NCBI GenBank assembly: GCA_036504055.1
Contig: DASXVU010000036.1
Coordinates: 1 to 64,000, forward strand
Direction of reading: 5' to 3'
Source of the DNA: Methanomassiliicoccales archaeon
GTDB taxonomy: Archaea; Thermoplasmatota; Thermoplasmata; Methanomassiliicoccales; UBA472
Length of the DNA stretch: 64,000 nucleotides
A program made the translations under genes and the position numbers. This document shows, one piece after another, positions 7,991 to 16,132 of the stretch; position 1 is the first letter of the stretch, and each line of letters begins with the position of its first letter. Below the pieces are notes generated by a model. It saw nothing but the letters and a program-made list of their open reading frames with translations. It had not been told where the DNA came from and searched no databases.

Positions 7991-10837
7991 TCAGATCACC
8001 CCGAAGAGCATCACCGTACCGAGAAGTAGCATCACCGCGCCTATCACGAGCCTGAGTTTGCTTCTCTTCTCCAGGCGCCATTCATTGGCCTTTTGCGCCG
8101 AGACCCCGAAGTAGATTATCACCAATATTGCCGCAAGGGGCAGCACAAAGATGAGGTTGTACAGTACCAGGTAGGGCATGCCCTGAGCGGCGGTCATGTT
8201 GTCGCCCAGCAGGCTCAGTATCGCCAGGTATATGCCTCCGGTGCAAGGGAGCTCGAACATGCTCACCATCGCCCCCAGCACCACTGCCGCCGGGATGCTG
8301 GCCTTCTCGATGTATTTCTTGATCAATGGCTTCCTGGATTCCGGAATGGCCACGGTGGGTTTGTTGCCCGGGAAAATGTAGTCCTTTATGTTGATGACGC
8401 CTATCGCTATTGATAGCACGGCTGCCCCATAGTAAACGTACCTGGTCATTGCCGTGGATTGCAGGAAGGCCAGCAAACCGATCCCAGCGATGAGATAGAC
8501 GAGGAATACGGTGACGATGTAGGCGATGCCGACCAGAAGCACCCGCCTCTTGTTCCCGAGGCTGGTAAGGAACATCAGCAGGAATATCATGACACTTATG
8601 GCGCAGGGATTGATGCTGTCTATCGCTGCCGCAGCTATGACCATCCCTATCGTCAGGTCCGTCGAAAACCCACCTTTGGGTGTGGAATCGAGCACATCGG
8701 TCATCGTGCCATTGCCGGCCGAGCTGAAGGCACAAACCCGGTAATAGTAGACCTGACCGTTTGTGAGACCGGTGTCTGTGTACGAAGTCGAAGTTACCGT
8801 GTTTAATAGCGTCATCGAGGCCGGGCTCGTTCCCCGGAAGATCAAGTAACCCGATATCGCGGCCGATCCGTTGGACGGTGGCGCATTCCATGACAGAAGG
8901 ACTTGCCCGTCCCCTGAGGTGACGACAAAGTCCTGAGGAACGGAAGGAGCAACGGCCGTCCCGATGGAGGTGATGTTCACCTCGTTGGATTCCGGTCCCG
9001 GGCCTTGGGCGTTCACCGCCCGCACTTTATAGTGATAGGTCTGACCGTTGATCTGGTCAGTATCATTGAACCAGAGGTTCGGATATGCGTCGGTCAGGAT
9101 CGTCTCTGCGTCAGAGGAAACCCCCCTCCATAGCTCATAGTTGGTGATGACGGAGCAACCGTCGTAGAACGGAGCCTGCCAGCTGAGGTTGATGTAGCCG
9201 TCGCCGCGGCTGGCCTGGAGGTTTTGGGGCGCGGTAGGTACGGTTGCAGGGGTGGCACTGGACTCGACAGACCTCGGCCCCTCCCCTACCGAGTTCACCG
9301 CGCTCACTTCGTAATAGTAGGTCTGGCAGTTGGTCAGACCTCTATCGGTATAGGTCAGAGCGCTTCCCAGGGTGAGGAACAGGGTCTCGCTGCCAGATGT
9401 CATGGAGCGATAGACGTTGTAGTTTGTGACCGTTGAACCGCCGTTGTTCGCTGGCACGGACCAGGTCAGGATGATCTGACCGTTGCCGGCGGTGGCGGTC
9501 AGGGATCGAGGCGCGGTTGGCGCGGTCGGAGCTTTGCCTGGTATGGCGTAGACCTCATTTGAACTCGGTGCCGATCCCTGTGCATTTTCGGCCCTTATGA
9601 TGTAGTAATAGGTCTGACCGTTTGTCAGGCCAGTATCGTTGAACCAGAGGTTCGGATAGACATCGGTCAGGAACGATTCTTCACCTGGGGATATACCCCG
9701 CCACAGCTCATAGTTGGTGATGACGCTGCCACCGTTGCTGGCAGGTGCTTGCCAAGATAGATTGATACAGCCGTCACCAGGACTTACCTGAAAGTTCTGA
9801 GGAGTGGTTGGCGGTCCGACAGGAGTGGCACTGAGCTGATCCGACACAGGTCCGTCTCCTGCGCCGTTCACTGCGCTTACCCGGTAACAATAGGTCTGGT
9901 CGTTATCGAGCCCGGAATCGGTGTATGTTAGAACGTCGCCAACGGTGGTCAGGAGCGTCTCATACCCGGATGCGATCCCGCGGTACACCCTATAATTGGT
10001 GATAATGCTTCCACCATTACCACTTGGAGACGCCCAGATTAGTACCACCTGACCGTTGCCTGGAGTGGCCGAGGTTAGGCTCGGTGCCGAAGGTGTTGTG
10101 GCCGGAGTGGCGGCGGCTTCGTTGGATCGTTCCCCCGCTCCATCAGAATTTACCGCGCTCACCCTGTAATAATAGGTGACGCCGTTCGTCAGACCGGTGT
10201 CGGTGTAAGCCAGTACGTTTCCCAGAGCTGCGATCGGGGTCGATTCCTGCCCGCCGGAGACATATCCTCGATACACATCATATCCAGTGATAACTGCGCC
10301 GCCATTGTCTGCCGGCGTGGACCAGGTTAGAGAGACGCCTCCATTCCCGGCATTCGCAACCAGGAATTGAGGTGCGGAAGGCGGATCGACCTGGGTCAAT
10401 CGCAGTATGGTCGATTCCAGGTCAGCCCTGATCTCATCCGGACCTATCAGTGCCACCTCGTTCTCTATGAAGACAGAAGGAGTCGTCGTGCGCCCGGTGC
10501 TGAAGGCGTTGTTGAAATCCAAGAACTGCAGATAGTTGGTACGGTTATGGGTTATCTCCAGTTTCAGAAAGGTGACTTGAGTATATTTTGCGGCAAGGCT
10601 ATCGATGAACGGCTCCGTTGCCGCACAGTGTGAGCAGCCGATCGCCCAGAAATAGTAGATGACGATGCTTCCATCGACGCTGTCTCCGATGTATGAAGTT
10701 GCCAGCGGCGCTTTCATCACGATATCGTTCGTCTGTGCTACGGAGAGCGCGCCGTCACCGCCATAGGCAAGGCCTGAGACGGATGCTAGCGAAAGCATCA
10801 ACGCCAATGCCATGATCGTCAGCGAACGCGACCTCAT
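7991..10837 (-). CDS. Secreted thioredoxin-like domain, six FN3 domains and CcdA/DsbD-like membrane domain in one protein
   Basis: 948 residues from ATG 10837 (GGGGGA lies 10 nt upstream; an in-frame TTG at 10855 adds six residues). Order: signal peptide (1-25); thioredoxin-like domain with CSHC active site (Cys68, Cys71) and a likely cis-Pro TTPSVF (Pro120); six fibronectin type III domains (about 152-700), each starting near P-x-x-P-x and holding L-x-W-x-x-P; and a membrane domain (about 725-948) with six helices and the CcdA/DsbD motifs SINPC (Cys745) and ELPCTGG (Cys865). CcdA/DsbD proteins carry electrons from cytosolic thioredoxin across the membrane to an outer thioredoxin. Here donor channel and acceptor are joined by a long stalk, so it probably reduces disulfides or cysteines outside the cell. 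It stands alone and converges with the Bat-type regulator gene. Confidence 0.85.
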   Translation of the reverse strand: MRSRSLTIMALALMLSLASVSGLAYGGDGALSVAQTNDIVMKAPLATSYIGDSVDGSIVIYYFWAIGCSHCAATEPFIDSLAAKYTQVTFLKLEITHNRTNYLQFLDFNNAFSTGRTTTPSVFIENEVALIGPDEIRADLESTILRLTQVDPPSAPQFLVANAGNGGVSLTWSTPADNGGAVITGYDVYRGYVSGGQESTPIAALGNVLAYTDTGLTNGVTYYYRVSAVNSDGAGERSNEAAATPATTPSAPSLTSATPGNGQVVLIWASPSGNGGSIITNYRVYRGIASGYETLLTTVGDVLTYTDSGLDNDQTYCYRVSAVNGAGDGPVSDQLSATPVGPPTTPQNFQVSPGDGCINLSWQAPASNGGSVITNYELWRGISPGEESFLTDVYPNLWFNDTGLTNGQTYYYIIRAENAQGSAPSSNEVYAIPGKAPTAPTAPRSLTATAGNGQIILTWSVPANNGGSTVTNYNVYRSMTSGSETLFLTLGSALTYTDRGLTNCQTYYYEVSAVNSVGEGPRSVESSATPATVPTAPQNLQASRGDGYINLSWQAPFYDGCSVITNYELWRGVSSDAETILTDAYPNLWFNDTDQINGQTYHYKVRAVNAQGPGPESNEVNITSIGTAVAPSVPQDFVVTSGDGQVLLSWNAPPSNGSAAISGYLIFRGTSPASMTLLNTVTSTSYTDTGLTNGQVYYYRVCAFSSAGNGTMTDVLDSTPKGGFSTDLTIGMVIAAAAIDSINPCAISVMIFLLMFLTSLGNKRRVLLVGIAYIVTVFLVYLIAGIGLLAFLQSTAMTRYVYYGAAVLSIAIGVINIKDYIFPGNKPTVAIPESRKPLIKKYIEKASIPAAVVLGAMVSMFELPCTGGIYLAILSLLGDNMTAAQGMPYLVLYNLIFVLPLAAILVIIYFGVSAQKANEWRLEKRSKLRLVIGAVMLLLGTVMLFGVI

Positions 10838-11180
10838 GTGAAGCCGATCCCCCAATTAATATGCGGAGGTCAGCGTAATAATGCTTTTTCATTTACCACA
10901 TTTTTCCGCCCTACCATTGCTTCCGTACATCCCTCAATCCTAATTCAGGCCTGGACGAATGAAAGGAAGGTTGTCTCATGAGGCCGGTATCGACTGATTA
11001 TGGCCAGGGTTTTTTACGCAGAGACAGGAGATCGACACGGCGCATCAAGAAATGGCCAGTAAGTATTCGCACAATCGATTGATGCTGGAAAAGATAGAGA
11101 AAAGTGTTGATGGTCCTTACCGCTAAGGACCATCAGGAAAGAGATAAAAGGAGGCGGTGAGGCCTCGTTGCTCTCGACGC
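10838..11180. other. Intergenic stretch between two surface-protein genes
   Basis: Holds the promoter region of the thioredoxin-FN3-CcdA gene (AT-rich ATATTAATTG near 10852-10861 on the minus strand) and, at its other end, the strong hairpin at 11109-11134. No gene is seen. Confidence 0.5.
11109..11134 (-). terminator. Perfect 11-bp hairpin after the beta-helix surface gene
   Basis: GATGGTCCTTA and TAAGGACCATC form a perfect 11-bp stem around a 4-base loop, 46 nt beyond the stop of the minus-strand gene ending at 11181. Read on the minus strand it is followed by a T-rich run (AACACTTTTCTC). This fits a transcription end or an mRNA-stabilising hairpin. Confidence 0.55.
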
Positions 11181-14100
11181 TCACTTCTTCTTGCGCCTCT
11201 GCAGCAGCAGGAACGCGGCGGCCAGCAACGCTATGATGCCGATGGCCCCTCCGGCGATCAGCAGCGTGTTGTCACTGCTGGACTCGCTGGCCAGTGCGCT
11301 CAGTGTTCCCAGGGCGGTCGTCTCTCCGGCTGCGGTGGATACGCTCTGCGTGACCGTCTTGTACCCATCCTTGCTGATCGTCAGCGTATATGAGCCGGAC
11401 GTCACGTTCTTGAGCTCAAAGTACCCGTTGGCGTCGGTGGTGGCGCTCATGCCGTTGCTCAGCGTGACCTTTGCGCCGGCCACCGCCTTGCCGCTGGCAT
11501 CCTTCAGGGTGCAGGTTATCTTGCCCTCGTCCTTCATCGTGGTGAACGACCAGCTTACGGTGGCGAGCTCCTTCCCGGACAGGTCCTTACCGCTGACCGT
11601 GACGGTATAGGTGGTGTTATAGGCCAGCGCCGAGGAGGGCGTGTAGGTGGCGTTGTTGCCGTTCCAGGTCAGCACTCTGATGACGCCGTTGACCGAGATG
11701 GTCGTGGCGGTCTTGTTCATCGGCTCACTGAACTGGACGGCGATGGTGGCGCCCCTGGGGACGACGTTTCCGATCGGGGTCTTGTCGGTGACCGTCGGCG
11801 TTGACGATTCGACGGTCAGCGACACCGACGTCTGGTTGACGTTGCCGGCCTTGTCGGTCGCCTTGACGGTTATGGTGTATGGGCCGTCGGCCAAGGTGAG
11901 GACGCGGCTGTTCCCGGTCACGTTGGTCCAGGTCGTTCCGTCAGTGCTGAGCTCGACCTTGTCGATGCCGGAGGTGGCATCGCTGGCTTCCCAGCTCACA
12001 GTCACCGAGCCGGTGATGTTTACGGTGTTGTTGCTCGGCGAGGTTATCACGACTACTGGCTTGACCGTGTCGACGGTGAAGGCAACGGAAGTCTGGTTGA
12101 CGTTGCCTGCATTGTCGGTCACCTTGATGTGCACCTGGTAGGCGCCATCGGCCAGGGTCAGAACGGTGCTGTTCCCGGTCACTGGTGTCCAGGTCGTTCC
12201 GTCGGTGCTGATCTCGGTCTTGGCAATATCCACTACCCCGCTGTCGTTCCAAAGCACCGTCACGGTGCCAGTGTTGTTGTACGAATTATTGGCCGGAGAG
12301 ATGACGACGACGACCGGCTTGACCGTATCGACGGTGAAGGTTACGGAGGTCTGGTTGAAGTTGCCGGCCTTGTCGGTCACCTTGACGTATGTGGTGTAGG
12401 TTCCGTCGGCCAGGGTGAGTACGTGGCTGTTCCCGGTCACGGTGGTCCAGGTCGTTCCGTCGGTGCTGATCTCGGTCTTGTCGATGCCGGACGTGGCATC
12501 GCTGGAGGTCCAGTTGACGGTCACCGAGCCGGTGGTGTTCTTCGAGTTGTTGCTCGGGGAGGTTATCACGACTACCGGCTTGACCGTGTCGACGGTGAAG
12601 GCAACGGAGGTCTGGTTGACGTTGCCCGCTTTGTCGGTGACCTTGACGGTCACGGTGTAGGCGCCATCAGCCAACGTGAGGATGGTGCTGTTCCCGGTCA
12701 CTGGTGTCCAGGTCGTTCCGTCAGAGCTTATCTCGGTCTTGTCGATCAAGGACGCGGCCTCGCTGGTGTTCCATTGCACCTTCACCGAGCCGGTGGTGTT
12801 GTACGAGTTGTTGCTCGGCATGATGATGGTCAGGTTCGATCCGAGCGTCTTGAGGACGATGGTCACATTGTCGCTGACCATCAAGCCCTGGCTGTCGGTC
12901 GCGTTGACGGTGATGTTGTTGATGCCCAACACCAATGTGGCCGTCGCGGTCCATGAGCTTATTCCGCTGCCCTGACCGGACGCTCCGGAGACCAGATTGT
13001 GCCAGGTGACGTCGGCGATGATGTAACCCGTGGTTGTTCCCGACAGAACTATGCTGGTCGCGTTAGTGTACAGGTTCGAAGGGGGTGAAAGGATCTTCAC
13101 CGAGAGGGCCACTGGGTGGTTGTCAACGGATAGGCCCCCGGCGATGGCGTATGACGAATCGACTATCCCGTCCTTGTTGGCGTCGGGAGTGGCCCAGTCG
13201 CCCCAATAGTTGCCGATCGTTCCATTCCAGCGGTTGGAGGCGTCGTCATGGGCCTGGATATGGTCCGCGCTGTACACCGAGGTGCTGCCGTTGTTGCCGA
13301 TCAGCACATTGGTGTAGATAAGATCGACAGCCCCGGTGCATTCCGTCAGGTTGATGCCGTAGTCCAAGGAATTGAAGATCTTGTTCCTGTTGACGGTATT
13401 GCCGAAGGACTTCCACAGGCTGATACCGCAATCCAGGGCACCGACGACGGTATTGTTGTAGAGGACATTGCCGTTGGACAGCTGGGTGAATATGCCTCTG
13501 AACGATGAACCGTTCACGATGTTATTGGAGACGTTGTTGTTGTTCGATGCCTCGATGTATATGCCGTTCCCGGTTGAATGATTCACTCTGCTATCGGTGA
13601 CATTGTTGTTGTTAGAATAAGATAGGGCTATACCATCGAATGTGTCTTTGACGGTGCTGCCGGCGATGACATTGTTCGTTGAATACATCACCACTATGCC
13701 GTACGCAGTGCTGTACACGACCTGGTGAGTGACGACGGTACCGGATACAGCGTTGTGCGACGACAGGTACAGCCGAATGCCGGCGTGCCAGGCATCCACG
13801 ATCTGGTTGTTGGTGTAGGTACAGTAGTTGGACGAGAACGAGTAGATCGCGTCGTACGCGCCGGTGATCACGCTGTTCTCGACCGTGATGTGAGAGCTCC
13901 AGAAGATTACTACTCCGCCGTGGTTGTTCAATCCGTTGACGTTAGCGTAGGTAACGTTCAGCAGGATGACCTCGCCTGCCCCGGAGGGGACCGAGGCGTT
14001 GTCCATGTTCTGGTTCTTAAGGAAGAACACGGCCGCGCCGTTGACGGTGTTGGTGGATGAGATCGCCGTGGCGTCGATGTAGGCTTGAACGCCGCTGTTG

Positions 14101-14528
14101 CTGTCGACGTGCCTAAGCTCGATCGAGCAACCGGTGAGCTTGTTCCTCTCCAGGGTGGCGGTGCTGGAATCTAGATAGATGCCGTGAGTCCCTGCCGCTC
14201 CGGTGATGGTGTTGTTGTCTACGAGTATGTTACTTGATCCGACGATCTGGATACCATAATTAGCATTGTATATGGTGCAATTGAAGATCGTAACATACAG
14301 GTTGACGTTGGTAATCGATATGCCCGCGCCCCCACTGCCGTCGATGCTGAGGTTGGCGATGACCTTCGGGTCCGAGGCCGTTCCGGCTCCCGGATAGCTG
14401 TCAAGGTCAGTGTTGCCATTAATTACGATTGGGGTCGATGTGGTGAGCGTAGCGCTCGCCATCGACGTGCCAAACACGCTAATCAGCAAGGCAATGGATA
14501 TTATGGCTGTCAGAAACTTGGTCCTCAT
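11181..14528 (-). CDS. Beta-helix (NosD-like) surface protein with Ig-like repeats and C-terminal membrane anchor
   Basis: 1115 residues. Signal peptide (1-27); a right-handed parallel beta-helix (about 60-470) made of short N/G-rich turns such as GIYIEASNNNNVSNN and GIVVMYSTNNVIAGS; an Ig-like segment (about 475-560); four Ig-like repeats (about 565-930), three of which begin DTVKPVVV, with STDGTTW cores; a Big_5-like domain (TPIGNVVPRGATIAVQFSEPMN); a carboxypeptidase-regulatory-like domain (GKAVAGAKVTL...TDANGYFEL); and a final helix with RRKKK tail. Many N-x-S/T sites suggest glycosylation. It is probably anchored in the membrane with the ectodomain exposed, serving adhesion or polysaccharide binding. 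A TATA-like TTAATATACG and GGGGAT precede the ATG. The ligand is unknown. Confidence 0.85.
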   Translation of the reverse strand: MRTKFLTAIISIALLISVFGTSMASATLTTSTPIVINGNTDLDSYPGAGTASDPKVIANLSIDGSGGAGISITNVNLYVTIFNCTIYNANYGIQIVGSSNILVDNNTITGAAGTHGIYLDSSTATLERNKLTGCSIELRHVDSNSGVQAYIDATAISSTNTVNGAAVFFLKNQNMDNASVPSGAGEVILLNVTYANVNGLNNHGGVVIFWSSHITVENSVITGAYDAIYSFSSNYCTYTNNQIVDAWHAGIRLYLSSHNAVSGTVVTHQVVYSTAYGIVVMYSTNNVIAGSTVKDTFDGIALSYSNNNNVTDSRVNHSTGNGIYIEASNNNNVSNNIVNGSSFRGIFTQLSNGNVLYNNTVVGALDCGISLWKSFGNTVNRNKIFNSLDYGINLTECTGAVDLIYTNVLIGNNGSTSVYSADHIQAHDDASNRWNGTIGNYWGDWATPDANKDGIVDSSYAIAGGLSVDNHPVALSVKILSPPSNLYTNATSIVLSGTTTGYIIADVTWHNLVSGASGQGSGISSWTATATLVLGINNITVNATDSQGLMVSDNVTIVLKTLGSNLTIIMPSNNSYNTTGSVKVQWNTSEAASLIDKTEISSDGTTWTPVTGNSTILTLADGAYTVTVKVTDKAGNVNQTSVAFTVDTVKPVVVITSPSNNSKNTTGSVTVNWTSSDATSGIDKTEISTDGTTWTTVTGNSHVLTLADGTYTTYVKVTDKAGNFNQTSVTFTVDTVKPVVVVISPANNSYNNTGTVTVLWNDSGVVDIAKTEISTDGTTWTPVTGNSTVLTLADGAYQVHIKVTDNAGNVNQTSVAFTVDTVKPVVVITSPSNNTVNITGSVTVSWEASDATSGIDKVELSTDGTTWTNVTGNSRVLTLADGPYTITVKATDKAGNVNQTSVSLTVESSTPTVTDKTPIGNVVPRGATIAVQFSEPMNKTATTISVNGVIRVLTWNGNNATYTPSSALAYNTTYTVTVSGKDLSGKELATVSWSFTTMKDEGKITCTLKDASGKAVAGAKVTLSNGMSATTDANGYFELKNVTSGSYTLTISKDGYKTVTQSVSTAAGETTALGTLSALASESSSDNTLLIAGGAIGIIALLAAAFLLLQRRKKK
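11806..12835 (-). repeat. Four tandem Ig-like coding repeats of about 258-261 bp
   Basis: Within the beta-helix surface gene, units recur at 258 and 261 bp: the word GACCGT(G/A)TCGACGGTGAAG starts at 12063, 12321 and 12582, and a diverged copy lies near 11806. Long stretches (for example around the TGGTTGACGTTGCC and CAGGTCGTTCCGTC words) are nearly identical between units. This points to recent duplication or gene-conversion homogenisation, and copy number may vary between strains. Confidence 0.8.
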
Positions 14529-15059
14529 GAATTTATCCCCACTGTTAAATCGTACAGGCGTATATTAACATAATCAAAGAACCCAGCAAATGATAATAAC
14601 CGCAAGACAGCCATAGGAAAATCGGTGGCCTATTTTCGATTCGTGATAGGAATGAGCGACATTTCTTATACCGCTGCCATCAAAATCGAACGCATCATCC
14701 TGGAACCATCGATAACATCATCCATTCTCCATCAACCGGGTGGTATTTTGGCTAATGGAATACGTTTTATCGACACACGATCGGACCGCAAATGACACTT
14801 TTTGTTCAGCGAAGGGCAGATGTGTGATTCCACATTAGTGAGCACCGATGGATAGGTTCAGGACCGACACCACCTTCTTGCTGCGAGACATCTTGGGAAA
14901 TTCCCCGAACGTTCGGCGATCCGATCCGGTCGTCGGCAGTTCCACGGGGCGATAATCGCCAAGCAGCATGCTCCGTCCCTGGTATATCGAACCGGCAGGA
15001 CGGTCCAGTGAGCGTCCCGGTTCGATGATGGAGCGTTCAGTACTTCGACAGATCTGGGC
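14529..15059. other. Intergenic stretch between surface gene and pilin gene
   Basis: 530 bp with no supported gene on either strand. The left end holds the surface gene's promoter (TTAATATACG near 14557-14566 on the minus strand). The right end holds a long hairpin just after the pilin stop, listed separately. Confidence 0.5.
14970..15033 (-). terminator. Long imperfect hairpin downstream of the pilin gene
   Basis: ATCGAACCG (14986-14994) pairs with CGGTTCGAT (15018-15026), extended inward by GGACG/CGTCC after a 3-base bulge and outward by GCTCC (14970) with GGAGC (15029). It begins about 27 nt beyond the pilin stop. No T-run follows directly, so it may stabilise mRNA 3' ends rather than end transcription. 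Confidence 0.4.
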
Positions 15060-15893
15060 TTAGTATGTGTTGTTCGCGCCGTTCACCATGCTCCCTCCCG
15101 GCCCGGACGGGTTCTGGGATACGGTGACGATGAACTGACCGATCACATTGTTGTCCGAATTGTCATTCACGGAGAATATGATCGTCCGGCCATTCCAGTT
15201 GCTATAAGAAGCCGTGTAAGGATCGATGCTCGTAAACGTCCCATCATGGTCTGGGTCTGTCAGTGCGATATTGCCCGCCAGACCAAGCGAGGAGGCGTCG
15301 ACCCACGCGTTCTTGACGCTGGTGCTTTTGACCGGGATCGTGACGAAGAAATGCACCAGGTCTTGATCGTAGACCGGGGACGGCATAAGACCCCTCTCGG
15401 CAATGATGGGTGGAGTGTTTTGATCGGTAGTGGTTCCGGCCAATGTTGTCTGCCATACGATGCTGTTGGTCGTCTTGTCCACGATCATGATGCGCACTGC
15501 CACGCTGCTATCGTAGCCTGGCACAATGTAGGACCATACCTCTCCGATATTCCAGTCTTGGCCTATGCTGGACGTACTTGATGATATGTTTAGCGTCGAT
15601 GACACGTCATTCTTGAAAACGTAGATGTTAGTTGATGAATCGCTCAATGGCTGTCCTTCCTCGTGGGTTATATTGACATATAGGCTTGTGCCGGAGACAC
15701 CGGTCTGAGCATTGAAATCGCTTATCGTCCGGTCCTGTGGCGGAGGCATGTTCATTACGAAGACCAGGACGCCCGAGAACATGGTGACCGTTATGGCCAG
15801 GACGAGCAGGTTCCCGATGATCTCAGAGACGGCGTTATGGCCTTTCTGGAGGCCTTTCAAGTTTCGATGATGATTATGCGTTTTAATTGTCAT
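15060..15893 (-). CDS. Archaeal type IV pilin
   Basis: 277 residues. The N-terminus has a basic leader (to about KG at 17-18) followed at once by the hydrophobic segment AVSEIIGNLLVLAITVTM, the class III signal of archaeal pilins (PF07790-like), processed by a prepilin peptidase. The remaining 220 residues are a beta-rich ectodomain with N-glycosylation-type sites. It forms or decorates an adhesion or motility filament. No prepilin peptidase, ATPase or platform protein is present nearby, so assembly genes must be elsewhere. It sits among giant surface proteins, which fits an adhesion locus. Confidence 0.85.
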   Translation of the reverse strand: MTIKTHNHHRNLKGLQKGHNAVSEIIGNLLVLAITVTMFSGVLVFVMNMPPPQDRTISDFNAQTGVSGTSLYVNITHEEGQPLSDSSTNIYVFKNDVSSTLNISSSTSSIGQDWNIGEVWSYIVPGYDSSVAVRIMIVDKTTNSIVWQTTLAGTTTDQNTPPIIAERGLMPSPVYDQDLVHFFVTIPVKSTSVKNAWVDASSLGLAGNIALTDPDHDGTFTSIDPYTASYSNWNGRTIIFSVNDNSDNNVIGQFIVTVSQNPSGPGGSMVNGANNTY

Positions 15894-16132
15894 GGATTAT
15901 GTTGCCTCGATCGTCGAGTGCCCTCTTTCGGTGCCTATCTGCCCATTTGGTTTGTCTATATTTACGATTTCCGGAGGCGGCAGGTAAATGCAGGCATGGT
16001 CTGGCTACGGCAGAAGCATCGTATCTCGTCGATCGCCAGATTCCAAGTGATTCTTGACAAGGAGATATAGGACCTTTAGCAAAATGACATATCGGAGACG
16101 CTCTGTTCATTTTTTCGAGAGGAGGTCGTCTA

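Noticed and set aside
11647-12975. Plus-strand open frames of 80-275 codons opposite the surface-gene repeats
   Set aside because: They are strand shadows caused by the high GC and repeat structure of the minus-strand gene; their composition and lack of starts show no coding signal.
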